Assembly (NCBI GenBank): GCA_963676635.1
Contig: OY781105.1
Coordinates: 2,852,001 to 2,916,000, forward strand
DNA: 64,000 nucleotides
DNA from: GCA-002708315 sp963676635
Lineage (GTDB): Bacteria > Bacteroidota > Bacteroidia > Bacteroidales > F082
Reading direction: 5' to 3'
This document shows, one piece after another, positions 9,614-19,391 of this stretch. Every line of letters starts with the position of its first letter. Position 1 is the stretch's first letter. The translations under genes and the position numbers were made by a program. A model generated the notes under the pieces. It saw only the letters and a list, made by a program, of their open reading frames with translations. It was not told the DNA's origin and searched no databases.

Positions 9614-10687
9614 TTAATACTCTTTAACTTCGATTTCATTTTTAATGACCATAAGTCCGTACATGGCAAGAGCAGCAAAGTCATTTACTGAAGGGTAGAG
9701 AGCGATAGGAGCGATGCCGCCCACACGTTCTTTCACATTTTTCAGGAATTGTTCACTGTCGAATATTATCCCCGTAAGGATTATACAATCAACCTCACCT
9801 TTAAGAGTAGCAACGTGAGAAGCAATTTCTTTAGACACCTGATATGACAGGGCATAAGATACAGCCATAGCTTCTTTATCGCCTTCAGCAATACGCTCAT
9901 TGATTTTAGTGATATTACCTGTACCCAGATAAGCATAATAACCACCTTTGGATGTAATCATCTCCATAATTTCATCCTTTGTAGCTTCACCACTAAAGCA
10001 ATAATCAACAAGCTGACCCATTGGCAAAGTGCCAGTACGCAACACTGAAAACGGACCACAGCCATCGAAAGCCTGGTTCACATCAACCACCCGGCCTTTT
10101 TTATGTGCTCCAATTGATATCCCTCCCATACCAATATGACAAACAATAAGATTCAGGTCTTCATAGCGCTTGTGAATAGACTTTGCATACTGCATTGAAA
10201 CATATTTGTGATTAAGAGCATGGAATATTGACTTCTTTTTAAATTTTGGATGTCCGGTAAAACGTGCTACATCACATAGCTCATCAACAACAACAGGATT
10301 TGCCATATATGCTTTTTTGTCAAGATCAAGGGCAATCTTGTGCGAAATAAGCCCTCCGAGGTTTGTATGATGAATGCCAGGCAAGCTTGTTTTAAGGTCT
10401 TCTGCCATGCGGTCGTTAATATGGTATACGCCCTCCTGAACTGGGTTAATCATGCCACTACGGCCCATTATAATTTCAATATCGTGGATATCTATATTAT
10501 TAGTCTCAAGCTCATTATAGATGCTTTTTACTCTGAAATCAACCTGATTAACAAAATGTTTTGCTGCTTCAACCTGTTCCTCTGAATGACGAATAGTCTT
10601 AAGAAAAATGGGCTCAGTGTTTCTGTAAACAGCTATTTTAGTTACAGTTGTTTCCGGGTAAACGATAAGGATATTTCTTTTTAACAT
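9614..10687 (-). CDS. buk: Butyrate kinase
   Basis: ASKHA-fold acyl kinase that interconverts butyryl phosphate plus ADP with butyrate plus ATP. At 357 residues it has the usual length. Family hallmarks are NILIVYPETTVTKIAVY at the N terminus, then HIGMGGISIGAHKKGRVVDV and FDGCGPFSVLRTGTLPMGQL around the active site, and GEVDCIILTGII near the end. It lies 60 bases downstream of icmF, and a TAnnTTTG box in that gap could give it its own promoter. No phosphotransbutyrylase (ptb), its common partner, is next to it. A branched-chain acyl kinase (isobutyrate or isovalerate) would look the same, and the IcmF neighbour fits C4 acids. Confidence 0.92.
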   Translation of the reverse strand: MLKRNILIVYPETTVTKIAVYRNTEPIFLKTIRHSEEQVEAAKHFVNQVDFRVKSIYNELETNNIDIHDIEIIMGRSGMINPVQEGVYHINDRMAEDLKTSLPGIHHTNLGGLISHKIALDLDKKAYMANPVVVDELCDVARFTGHPKFKKKSIFHALNHKYVSMQYAKSIHKRYEDLNLIVCHIGMGGISIGAHKKGRVVDVNQAFDGCGPFSVLRTGTLPMGQLVDYCFSGEATKDEIMEMITSKGGYYAYLGTGNITKINERIAEGDKEAMAVSYALSYQVSKEIASHVATLKGEVDCIILTGIIFDSEQFLKNVKERVGGIAPIALYPSVNDFAALAMYGLMVIKNEIEVKEY

Positions 10688-10711
10688 AACAACTCAATTT
10701 TTACTAAATTA

Positions 10712-10719
10712 CAAAATTA
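10712..10719 (-). promoter_or_regulatory. -7 promoter box before buk
   Basis: CAAAATTA on the plus strand reads TAATTTTG on the minus strand, an exact TAnnTTTG match 25 bases before the buk start. It suggests transcription of buk separate from icmF. Confidence 0.5.
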
Positions 10720-10747
10720 AGCATTAAATGCAAGATTAAATCAATAA

Positions 10748-13700
10748 TTACATATTTCTTCTGTATTGGCCACCTACCTCAAAGAGAGCTCCTGTAATCT
10801 GACCAATGGAGCAATATTTGGCAGCTTCCATCAACTCAACAAATATGTTGTTATTATTCACAGCAGCAGTTTTGAGATTTTCCAATGCTTCAGATGAACT
10901 ATTTTCCCATGTGTTGTGAAGCTGTTTTAGCATATGAATCTGGTAATCTTTTTCTTTCTTTGTAGCACGGATTACCTCACCCGGGATTACAGTCTTTGAT
11001 CCTGTACTGCTAAGGAACGTGTTAACACCTATGATAGGAAGTTTTCCGGAATGTTTTAGATTCTCATAATAGAGACTCTCATCCTGAATTTTACTTCTTT
11101 GATACATAGTCTCCATACTTCCCAGTACACCGCCGCGCTCTGTAAGCCTGTCCATTTCAGAGATGATAGCTTCTTCAACAAGCTCTGTAAGTTCTTCAAT
11201 TATAAAAGACCCTTGCAGTGGATTTTGATTTTTAGCCATTCCCAGTTCCTTATTAATAATCATCTGGATAGCAATGGCTCTTCTTACAGATTCTTCAGTA
11301 GGGGTAGTAATAGCTTCATCATAAGCATTAGTATGAAGTGAGTTGCAGTTATCATAGATTGCATAAAGGGCCTGAAGTGTAGTACGTATATCGTTGAAGT
11401 CTATTTCCTGAGCATGTAATGAACGCCCCGATGTTTGTATATGATATTTGAGTTTTTGAGATCGTTCGTTGGCTCCGTATTTTAGTTTCATTGCTTTAGC
11501 CCAGATTAGTCTTGCCACACGACCTATTACAGCATATTCAGGGTCTTCACCATTAGAGAAGAAGAATGAAAGATTTGGAGCAAATTTGTTAATGTCCATA
11601 CCTCTCGACAGATAGTATTCTACATAAGTGAACCCATTAGCAAGTGTGAAAGCCAGCTGACTGATAGGGTTTGCTCCGGCTTCCGCAATGTGATAACCGG
11701 ATATGGAAACACTGTAGAAATTTTGAACATTGTTATCAATGAAATACTCCTGGATATCTCCCATAAGCTTAAGAGAGAAATCAGTAGAGAATATGCATGT
11801 GTTCTGTGCCTGATCTTCCTTAAGGATATCAGCCTGTATAGTTCCTCTGACTTTACTTATGGTATCTATTTTTATTTTATCATAGATATTGGCAGGAAGA
11901 ACCATGTCTCCTGTAACACCAAGCAGCATAAGCCCTAGTTTATCATTGCCTTCAGGGATGTTGCCCTGATATGATGGCCGTTCTGTGCCTCTTTCTTTGT
12001 AAATCTTTTCAATTTTGGTGTTTATCTCTTTCTCAAGACCATTTTCACGGATATAAATTTCACATTGTTGGTCGATAGCTGCATTCAGAAAGTAGCTCAC
12101 CATTGTAGGTGCTGGTCCGTTAATAGTCATTGAAACAGAAGTCATGGGATCAGCAAGATTAAACCCTGAATATAGCTTCTTGGCATCATCGAGACATGAG
12201 ATGCTTACTCCCGAATTCCCTATTTTGCCATAAATATCAGGGCGTTCATCAGGATCTTCACCGTAAAGAGTTACCGAGTCAAAAGCAGTTGAAAGCCTTT
12301 TGGCAGGCATGCCCCTTGAAACGTAATGAAACCGGCGGTTGGTTCTTTCTGGTCCTCCTTCACCGGCAAACATGCGTGTTGGGTCCTCACCTTCGCGTTT
12401 GAAAGGGAATACTCCGGCTGCAAAGGGAAATTCTCCGGGTACATTCTCACTTAATACCCATCTCAATATTTCTCCCCAGTTTTTATATTGTGGCAGACTA
12501 ACTTTAGGGATCATCAGGTGTGACAGCGATTCTGTTTTTGTTGCAATACGGATTTCTTTGTCTCTTACTTTAAAACTATAACAATCCCCTTCGTATTTCT
12601 TTTTCTTGTCATCCCATGTGTCAATAATCTCTTTATTAACAGGGTCAAGTTCTTTGAGCTTTGAATTATAAAGTTCTTTTATTGCATCTGTGCTACTTTC
12701 TTTATCCGACTCGTTTAATATTTTAACAGTGTTGTCCAGACTATATAGATTATCAGCAATAATACTTTGTTTCTTAACCCACGAGTTATAGTTTCTGATA
12801 GTGTCAGATATTTCAGATAAGTATCGAACACGTCGCGGGGGAATTATATAGAACTTCTCATTATTAATATTATGGTGTTTATCGTCAGGAATAAAATCAG
12901 ATGATGTTTTTTCATTGATTACTTGAAGAATATTCCGATATAATTCATTAACACCCGGATCATTAAATTGTGATGCAACAGTACCATAAACAGGCATGTC
13001 ATCCAGGTTTATTTCAAACAGCATGTTGTTTCTCTGATACTGCTTCTTAACGTCGCGCAAAGCGTCCAGAGCACCACGCTTGTCGGATTTATTGATGGCA
13101 ATAATATCTGCATAGTCTAGCATGTCTATCTTCTCAAGCTGGCTGGCAGCTCCGTATTCAGGAGTCATTACATAAAATGAAACATCACTGTGATCGATAA
13201 TTGCGGTATCCGACTGTCCGATTCCTGAAGTTTCAAGTATTACAAGGTCGAAACCAGCAGCCTGTGCAATAATTTCAGCATCTTTAACATGCTTGGAGAT
13301 ACTCAGATTAGACTGACGTGTTGCCAGAGATCTCATATACACTCTATCATTATCAATTGCATTCATACGTATGCGATCACCGAGAAGAGCTCCTCCTGAC
13401 TTCCTTTTTGATGGGTCAACTGAGATTATAGCAAGAGACTTTTCGGGAAAGTCTGCAAGAAACCGCCTTACCAACTCATCAACAAGAGAAGATTTACCAG
13501 CTCCACCTGTACCAGTAATACCAAGAACAGGAGCTTTACTCTTTCCGTTTGATTTCTCCAGTTCATCAATCATAGCTCTAGCTTCTTCCGGATAATTCTC
13601 AGCTTTTGAAATAAGCCTGGCTATTTCTGTATAATTCCGGGCTTTGATTTTCTCTGAGTAGTAAGGAAGATTGCCAGTAGGGAAATCAGATTTCTTCATT

Positions 13701-14119
13701 AAATCATTTATCATGCCTTGCAGCCCCATTTCCATACCATCATCAGGGGAGTAGATACGACAAATGCCATAATTGTGTAGCTCTTTTATTTCTTCAGGAA
13801 GGATAACACCACCACCTCCGGCGAATATTTTAATATGTCCACATCCTGCATTCTGCAACATGTCATACATATATTTAAGGAATTCCATGTGCCCGCCCTG
13901 ATATGAAGTAAGAGCGATTGCTTGTGCATCTTCCTGAATGGCGGCATTAACGATTTCATGTACTGAACGGTTGTGCCCAAGATGGATGACTTCTGCGCCT
14001 GTGGCTTGTATAATCCGACGCATTACATTGATGGCTGCATCGTGTCCGTCAAAAAGAGATGCTGCTGTGACAATTCTAATATGGTTAGCAGGTTTGTAGT
14101 TTTCTTTCTGTAATGTCAT
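10748..14119 (-). CDS. icmF: Fused isobutyryl-CoA mutase (IcmF)
   Basis: Adenosylcobalamin enzyme that rearranges isobutyryl-CoA to n-butyryl-CoA, with its G-protein chaperone built in. Order in the 1123 residues: cobalamin-binding domain with FDGHDAAIN (H26 as cobalt ligand); MeaB-like GTPase with GITGTGGAGKSS (K209) and later AINKSD; linker; and mutase barrel from about residue 540. In the barrel, F584 of RMFAGEGG and Q772 of AQNTCIF stand where methylmalonyl-CoA mutase has Tyr and Arg and where isobutyryl-CoA mutase has Phe and Gln. The substrate is therefore a C4 or C5 acyl-CoA without a carboxylate. The next gene is butyrate kinase, which suggests valine-derived isobutyryl-CoA is turned into butyrate with ATP gain. 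The promoter box is at 14140. Confidence 0.93.
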   Translation of the reverse strand: MTLQKENYKPANHIRIVTAASLFDGHDAAINVMRRIIQATGAEVIHLGHNRSVHEIVNAAIQEDAQAIALTSYQGGHMEFLKYMYDMLQNAGCGHIKIFAGGGGVILPEEIKELHNYGICRIYSPDDGMEMGLQGMINDLMKKSDFPTGNLPYYSEKIKARNYTEIARLISKAENYPEEARAMIDELEKSNGKSKAPVLGITGTGGAGKSSLVDELVRRFLADFPEKSLAIISVDPSKRKSGGALLGDRIRMNAIDNDRVYMRSLATRQSNLSISKHVKDAEIIAQAAGFDLVILETSGIGQSDTAIIDHSDVSFYVMTPEYGAASQLEKIDMLDYADIIAINKSDKRGALDALRDVKKQYQRNNMLFEINLDDMPVYGTVASQFNDPGVNELYRNILQVINEKTSSDFIPDDKHHNINNEKFYIIPPRRVRYLSEISDTIRNYNSWVKKQSIIADNLYSLDNTVKILNESDKESSTDAIKELYNSKLKELDPVNKEIIDTWDDKKKKYEGDCYSFKVRDKEIRIATKTESLSHLMIPKVSLPQYKNWGEILRWVLSENVPGEFPFAAGVFPFKREGEDPTRMFAGEGGPERTNRRFHYVSRGMPAKRLSTAFDSVTLYGEDPDERPDIYGKIGNSGVSISCLDDAKKLYSGFNLADPMTSVSMTINGPAPTMVSYFLNAAIDQQCEIYIRENGLEKEINTKIEKIYKERGTERPSYQGNIPEGNDKLGLMLLGVTGDMVLPANIYDKIKIDTISKVRGTIQADILKEDQAQNTCIFSTDFSLKLMGDIQEYFIDNNVQNFYSVSISGYHIAEAGANPISQLAFTLANGFTYVEYYLSRGMDINKFAPNLSFFFSNGEDPEYAVIGRVARLIWAKAMKLKYGANERSQKLKYHIQTSGRSLHAQEIDFNDIRTTLQALYAIYDNCNSLHTNAYDEAITTPTEESVRRAIAIQMIINKELGMAKNQNPLQGSFIIEELTELVEEAIISEMDRLTERGGVLGSMETMYQRSKIQDESLYYENLKHSGKLPIIGVNTFLSSTGSKTVIPGEVIRATKKEKDYQIHMLKQLHNTWENSSSEALENLKTAAVNNNNIFVELMEAAKYCSIGQITGALFEVGGQYRRNM

Positions 14120-14139
14120 AGTAATTGTATTGTTCTATG

Positions 14140-14147
14140 CAAATATA
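14140..14147 (-). promoter_or_regulatory. -7 promoter box of icmF
   Basis: CAAATATA on the plus strand reads TATATTTG on the minus strand, an exact TAnnTTTG box 21 bases before the icmF ATG. It implies a very short 5' leader. Confidence 0.55.
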
Positions 14148-14228
14148 TGAAAGTATAAGTAAATTTCAATCAGGTAATTGATGCAGAAATCTTTTTTTAT
14201 TACGCAATACAAAGTCATAGCAACTCGA

Positions 14229-14255
14229 CAGTGTGCACTTCTATGTTACACACTG
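14229..14255. other. Hairpin between the lipoprotein gene and icmF
   Basis: CAGTGTG (14229-14235) and CACACTG (14249-14255) form perfect 7-base arms around a 13-base loop. No U-tract follows on the minus strand, so a terminator for the lipoprotein gene is only one possibility. Confidence 0.35.
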
Positions 14256-14295
14256 CGAAGAGACAAATACAATATAAGTTAATAATCTTAAGAAG

Positions 14296-14826
14296 TTATA
14301 GCTCTTTAACACATTTTCCCAAGGCCCCGTTATCAATAAGTCTGTTGATTTCTGTCACCGGGTCTGTGAATTTGTATCGATTACCACAGTTATACAGCTC
14401 AATTAAAGGATCATTATCAATTATTAATGACATAAGACTATCAGCAGAAGGTGTTGTTTCAAGATTTGCATATTCCTCATATGTTATTGAAGTAAATGCA
14501 ACATCTTTTGAGATACCTCTGACATCCAGTAAATATCCATCATTTAGTAATACTGGTTTGGCAAGTTGTCCTTTATAATAAACATCCTTTGGGGCAGGAT
14601 AAGAAACCACTGCTGTTTTATCATCTGACAGGATAACAGGAACATAGTTGCTGTAATCTTTCTTTGTTTTATATATAATAGTAGGTGGTCCCTGAGTTTT
14701 TGTTATTTCCACAGACTTTTGTGCCTTATCTGATTTTTCCATTTTCTTTTTTGTCCCACAGGATGTAATTACAATAGCAACAATGCTAATTGATATAACA
14801 AACATATACGTGATTAGTCTTTTCAT
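14296..14826 (-). CDS. Small lipoprotein of unknown function
   Basis: A 176-residue protein with a hydrophobic leader ending in the lipobox ITSCG, so it should be lipidated and sit in the envelope. A charged linker (KKKMEKSDKAQKS) follows, then a compact domain with no motif I recognise (VPVILSDDKTAVVSYPAPKD, DGYLLDVRGISKDVAFTSIT). Two cysteines in the last third (YNCGNR and LGKCVK) could form a disulfide. Its ATG overlaps the end of the C10 protease gene by four bases, so the two are translationally coupled. It could protect the cell from that protease or assist it, but the sequence alone shows neither. Confidence 0.75.
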   Translation of the reverse strand: MKRLITYMFVISISIVAIVITSCGTKKKMEKSDKAQKSVEITKTQGPPTIIYKTKKDYSNYVPVILSDDKTAVVSYPAPKDVYYKGQLAKPVLLNDGYLLDVRGISKDVAFTSITYEEYANLETTPSADSLMSLIIDNDPLIELYNCGNRYKFTDPVTEINRLIDNGALGKCVKEL

Positions 14827-17357
14827 AGCTTGATAAATGATCTTTTTAGAGTTAGTTTATCATTTTTAATCACAGCAAAATATGTGCCGTTATCATAGCT
14901 ATTCATATTAACAGATGCTTTTTTTACTCCGTCAAATTCCGTAAATGATACTATTTTTCCTGTTACATCATAAATGGTAACAGAATTAATTTTATCATCA
15001 GACTTGAAGTTTACAATGTCAGTAACAGGAACAGGGAATACATCGATGCTGTTTTGTTCAATCTGATCTACACCAAGTGCACTACGCACAATTTGTAAAT
15101 CCATAAGATATGTACCTGTTTCACCAAGGAAATAAGGAGATACAAGAAACATAACCTGACCTCCGTTATTAACTTCAATAGTGCCTTGCATAACATCATC
15201 ATATGCCAAGGACCAGAACAGACCTGTATCATACGACCAAAGCACATCACAAGTATACACCTGTCCGTTGCCACTATTGTAAGAGTCGTGGGCTCTTGCA
15301 GTAATAGAATACTGATAACCTGAAGGAAGGTTAAGGTAGTAGAAATCGTAATCGCTGGTATTGTTAATATTGGAGCCAGTGGTGTAAACAGATGCTCTGT
15401 CTCCCACAAAGGTAGCTGATAACAGCGTAGCTTCGCTTTCAACATTGTTTGGCTCATAGACATCTTGTTGCATGCCTGCTTCTTTAACAATTACCTGAAT
15501 GGGGTTTGAATAATAAGTAGAACCTGATAGCTCCCAGTTGCCACCAGTAGGTTGATGCTGAAGGGCAAGCAGGTAAGTGCCCGGATCAATATCAACACCA
15601 TAAGTTGCAAACTCAACATCTTCGTAGTAATGATCAGGATCAAGTGCAGCACCTGTTAGGGTTTGAATTGTAGTAACAAAATATCCATCAAGGTCATAGA
15701 GAGATACATCGAACATACCATAAAATGTAGAAGTCCCGTAGTTTGCTATATCCACATAAACGGTGAAAGGATCATTAATTGTTATTGTTGTCCCGCATGT
15801 AAGATAGAAGTCTGAGTACAATTCGATAGAACTTTCATTACCTACTGTAAATGAAATACTATTTGAAAAGCTTCCATCACCAATTCTTATCCATTCTCCA
15901 CCTGATTCCCTGTAATATATGCTGATAGAGTATGAACCAGGAAGTAACGATGACATTCCGGAGGTGGAGAAACTGTAGGTGTTATAATACCCTGATGTTA
16001 GTGATGTGCTTATGATATCTACATTGTCAATAGCGTTCATATTTGCATCGAAAACCCATGCAGTAAAATCTCCTGAAAAATTATTATCGCCGTAGTTGCC
16101 TATCTGTGCCTGAACAGTAAACCCTTCTCCATATTCAATGGGATTTGGAGAAACGCTTGATTGAGAATAAAGCTGTAAATCATAAGAAGAAGTAGTTGTA
16201 GAAGGGCTCATATTAAAAATAGCCTGATGGCCTGAATTGAAACCACCTGATCCGCCACCTGTACCAGTTCCACCCGGATCAAGTGCATCAATATAAAAAA
16301 AGCCATCGTAAGCGCCTCCCCATCCCCAGTTGAAATGGTAATAGTCACCATCATTATAGCCATCACAAACAAAAGCATGGCCGCCACCGGTTCCAAAACC
16401 TGCATAAACAAGGGGTCTTCCATTATTTAGGTCGTTATTAAGCATTTGTGTCCATTGCGAAGTTGTGTACCAATCGCGTTTATCACCATGAAGGTCACTA
16501 CTATATCCGAAATAATTCTTAAAAGCACTTTCGGAACAAACCGGACTATCATCTTCAATTACAAAAGCCCCACTTTCCTGAGGGCTATAGTTCATATCAA
16601 CACTAACACCACAATGGTACATCAGTGTAGCAATTGCATTATTATTTGAATAAAGAGCATCAGGCATTGATGACCATTGATAATATGTAGCTCCAAAGTC
16701 TGCAGACAGTGTACCGTAAACACTATGGTTATAGGAATGCATGCCGGTTCCCTGAGCGGGATGGTTCCAGTATTTCATTACCTGTGCCATTGCAGTAGCG
16801 ACACATCCTGTTACAGAACCTCCGGGGCACATGGCATTATAGTAAGGAGACTGGTCCCATGTGGTAGTACATAGAGGAGATACAACGGTAGTAATGGCAG
16901 GGCTCTTAATATTGCCACTTAATAGCTGTGTCCACATATCTGAAACATCTTCTGTTGATTCAATTTTATTTTCCATTGCCCAAAGGATGTGATTTTTATA
17001 TCCTTCAATCCATTTCCTGAAATTATATGGTAACTCTTCTGGTTGATAGCTGTTATTTAAAGAGTAACCCAGTACAGGTGCTGCAATATTATCACCTGAT
17101 ATAAGAATAAACCCATCATTATCACCTATATTAAATATATATATCAGAGGGTGAGTTTCGATCGCATTAGGATTGAAACTCGAAATAGTTTTTGTTTCAA
17201 TAATTTGTGCAAGGGTAATATCAGAAGCATCAACTTTAAGAAAATAGTTTAACTGGTTAATGGCAGCAGTTCTTGCAGACTCTTTGTCGACAGAACCGGC
17301 AAATACAAGAAAGTATAATCCTGTAATAAGAAACAGAGTAGTAAGTAATTTCTTCAT
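14823..17357 (-). CDS. Secreted C10 (streptopain-type) cysteine protease with T9SS sorting domain
   Basis: An extracellular cysteine peptidase of 844 residues. The signal peptide (1-20) is followed by a Spi-like propeptide (about 22-130, including FNIGDNDGFILISGDN). The peptidase domain has the nucleophile C185 in GGSVTGCVATAMAQ, the general base H327 in GTGGGHAFVCDGY and the FNWGWGGAYDGFF motif. Two or three beta-sandwich domains follow (about 395-740). The last 75 residues are a type A T9SS sorting domain: VFPVPVTDIVNF, VTIYDVTGKIV, YDNGTYFAVIKN. It should be secreted through the outer membrane and perhaps anchored on the surface. Members are related to streptopain and interpain. The overlapping lipoprotein gene follows it. 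Confidence 0.93.
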   Translation of the reverse strand: MKKLLTTLFLITGLYFLVFAGSVDKESARTAAINQLNYFLKVDASDITLAQIIETKTISSFNPNAIETHPLIYIFNIGDNDGFILISGDNIAAPVLGYSLNNSYQPEELPYNFRKWIEGYKNHILWAMENKIESTEDVSDMWTQLLSGNIKSPAITTVVSPLCTTTWDQSPYYNAMCPGGSVTGCVATAMAQVMKYWNHPAQGTGMHSYNHSVYGTLSADFGATYYQWSSMPDALYSNNNAIATLMYHCGVSVDMNYSPQESGAFVIEDDSPVCSESAFKNYFGYSSDLHGDKRDWYTTSQWTQMLNNDLNNGRPLVYAGFGTGGGHAFVCDGYNDGDYYHFNWGWGGAYDGFFYIDALDPGGTGTGGGSGGFNSGHQAIFNMSPSTTTSSYDLQLYSQSSVSPNPIEYGEGFTVQAQIGNYGDNNFSGDFTAWVFDANMNAIDNVDIISTSLTSGYYNTYSFSTSGMSSLLPGSYSISIYYRESGGEWIRIGDGSFSNSISFTVGNESSIELYSDFYLTCGTTITINDPFTVYVDIANYGTSTFYGMFDVSLYDLDGYFVTTIQTLTGAALDPDHYYEDVEFATYGVDIDPGTYLLALQHQPTGGNWELSGSTYYSNPIQVIVKEAGMQQDVYEPNNVESEATLLSATFVGDRASVYTTGSNINNTSDYDFYYLNLPSGYQYSITARAHDSYNSGNGQVYTCDVLWSYDTGLFWSLAYDDVMQGTIEVNNGGQVMFLVSPYFLGETGTYLMDLQIVRSALGVDQIEQNSIDVFPVPVTDIVNFKSDDKINSVTIYDVTGKIVSFTEFDGVKKASVNMNSYDNGTYFAVIKNDKLTLKRSFIKL

Positions 17358-17523
17358 GATTATGAAATTTGTTAAAATGTAAAATTAATTCAGAAGAGAT
17401 ATTATGTCAACAAATTTATGTATTCGTTATAGTTTGCTGAATATTCGTTGTTAATTTTCTATTAAAAATGCAATCTGCTTTCATTTCCCAGGTAACAATA
17501 TTCAAAAGTATTTTTCTTTTCAG

Positions 17524-17531
17524 TAACTTTG
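17524..17531 (+). promoter_or_regulatory. -7 promoter box of mrdA-rodA
   Basis: TAACTTTG matches TAnnTTTG 25 bases before the mrdA ATG at 17556, implying a short leader. Confidence 0.55.
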
Positions 17532-17555
17532 TTCTCCAAAAATTATCGACGATAA

Positions 17556-19391
17556 ATGTATTCAAAAGATTATTCTTCAAGGAAAAACATAATTATTGCT
17601 CTGTTTATTCTAATGGGAATAATCTTTATTGTCAGATTATTTTATTTACAAGTTGTTGCCACTAGTTATAAGCTTAGTGCTGATAACATAGTAACTCGCA
17701 ATATTCGTGAATACCCGGCAAGAGGAAGAATATTCGATAGAAACGGTAATCTAATGGTTTTTAATGAAGCGGCATATGATCTGCTGGTTATACCAAGGCA
17801 AATAAAGAATTTGGATACAATATCATTCTGCCAGCTTTGTGATATTACTAAAAAAGATCTTATAAGAAAGGTAAAAAAGGCGAAAAAGTACTCATATTAC
17901 AAGCCATCGCCTTTTATTGCTCAAATATCAAAGAAAGATATAGGTGCAATACAGGAGAAGCTATACAAATACAATGGTTTTTATATACAGACCAGAACCT
18001 TAAGACAATACCCCCTACCTATCGCTGGCCATTTGTTGGGAAGCATTGGAGAAGTAAGCCAGAGTGATATTAACAGAGATAATTTTTACCGTGCCGGTGA
18101 TTATATAGGCAAAAGCGGAATTGAAAATTATTATGAAAAGTATCTTCGCGGTAAGAGTGGACTTAGTATTGTTGAAGTGGATGTTCATAACCGTATTGTA
18201 GGTAAGTATAAGGAGGGAGAATATGATACTCTGGCGATTGCAGGGAAAGATATATATCTGGGTATTGATGCAAAATTACAATACTACGGTGAGCAGCTTA
18301 TGCAAAATAAAAAGGGAAGCATTGTTGCTATTGAGCCAAAGAGTGGTGAGATACTTACTTTGATAAGCAGTCCCTCGTATAATCCCAACCTTTTGGTGGG
18401 AAGAGAGAGATCGAAGAACTACGGGATATTGTTAAATGATACACTGGTGCCGTTAATGAACCGTGCTACCATGGGAACTTACCCTCCAGGTTCAACCTTT
18501 AAGATGGTTAATGCTTTAATCGGACTACAGGAACATGCAGTTACTAAGAACACAAGATTTACTTGTCAGGGTCCATTGTCTGTTCCCATTAAATGTACAC
18601 ATAACCATAAGTCACCACTTGATCTTGCGGAAGCAATCGAACAATCATGTAACCCATATTTCTGGCAGACATTTAAAAGCATGCTTGAAAATCCGGATTT
18701 TGAAAACGTAAAAGAAGGATACAGGCAGTGGTACAATAATGTTACAAGCTTTGGCTTCGGTCATAAGTTCGGCACTGATATTCCTTTTGAAGTAAATGGA
18801 AATATTCCTGACAATGAATACTATGATAAACTTTACCGTAAGTCGTGGAATGCTCTTACTGTAAGGTCGCTGAGCATCGGGCAGGGTGAAATACTTGTGA
18901 CACCTATTCAGCTGGCAAACCTAAGTACAATTATTGCAAATGAAGGCTACTATTATAAACCGCATTTGCTTGTTAAGATGGAGGATAATGATGAGATGTC
19001 AAACAAGTTTTCTCAAAGAATTGAAACAGCAATTGATCCTGAGAACTTTGATATTGTACGTAATGCAATGCTAAACGTATTTGAAGCAGAGCATGGTACT
19101 GCACGCTGGTATAAACTAAATAATATTGTTCAATGTGGTAAAACCGGAACAGTACAAAACCCTCATGGTGATGATCATTCAATATTCATTGCTTTTGCGC
19201 CAATGGAGAATCCTGTAATTGCTATTGCTGTGATTGTAGAAAACTCAGGATATGGATCAACATGGGCGGCCCCAATCGCTAGCCTTATGATTGAAAAATA
19301 CATAAGCGATAGTACCAGCAGGCCTGCACTTGAAAAGAGAATTATGGAGGGAGACCTGATACACAACACAAAAAAAGATAACAAGAATTGA
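17556..19391 (+). CDS. mrdA: Penicillin-binding protein 2 (elongation transpeptidase)
   Basis: Class B penicillin-binding protein that cross-links peptidoglycan along the lateral wall, paired with the RodA polymerase. The 611 residues start with a cytoplasmic tail and one membrane helix (about 12-33), then the dimerisation or pedestal domain (RGRIFDRNGNLMVFNEAAYD). The transpeptidase domain has nucleophile S313 with K316 (PPGSTFKMVN), EQSCNPYF as the SxN-type motif and K529 in KTGT. All catalytic motifs are present. The stop codon overlaps the rodA start (TTGA), a tight operon. The mreBCD genes, often upstream in this phylum, are not in the window: the neighbour is the divergent C10 protease. 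Confidence 0.95.
   Translation: MYSKDYSSRKNIIIALFILMGIIFIVRLFYLQVVATSYKLSADNIVTRNIREYPARGRIFDRNGNLMVFNEAAYDLLVIPRQIKNLDTISFCQLCDITKKDLIRKVKKAKKYSYYKPSPFIAQISKKDIGAIQEKLYKYNGFYIQTRTLRQYPLPIAGHLLGSIGEVSQSDINRDNFYRAGDYIGKSGIENYYEKYLRGKSGLSIVEVDVHNRIVGKYKEGEYDTLAIAGKDIYLGIDAKLQYYGEQLMQNKKGSIVAIEPKSGEILTLISSPSYNPNLLVGRERSKNYGILLNDTLVPLMNRATMGTYPPGSTFKMVNALIGLQEHAVTKNTRFTCQGPLSVPIKCTHNHKSPLDLAEAIEQSCNPYFWQTFKSMLENPDFENVKEGYRQWYNNVTSFGFGHKFGTDIPFEVNGNIPDNEYYDKLYRKSWNALTVRSLSIGQGEILVTPIQLANLSTIIANEGYYYKPHLLVKMEDNDEMSNKFSQRIETAIDPENFDIVRNAMLNVFEAEHGTARWYKLNNIVQCGKTGTVQNPHGDDHSIFIAFAPMENPVIAIAVIVENSGYGSTWAAPIASLMIEKYISDSTSRPALEKRIMEGDLIHNTKKDNKN

Noticed and set aside
10748..14119. Methylmalonyl-CoA mutase
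   Set aside because: The fused cobalamin-GTPase-mutase order and the Phe and Gln at the substrate positions indicate isobutyryl-CoA mutase (IcmF).
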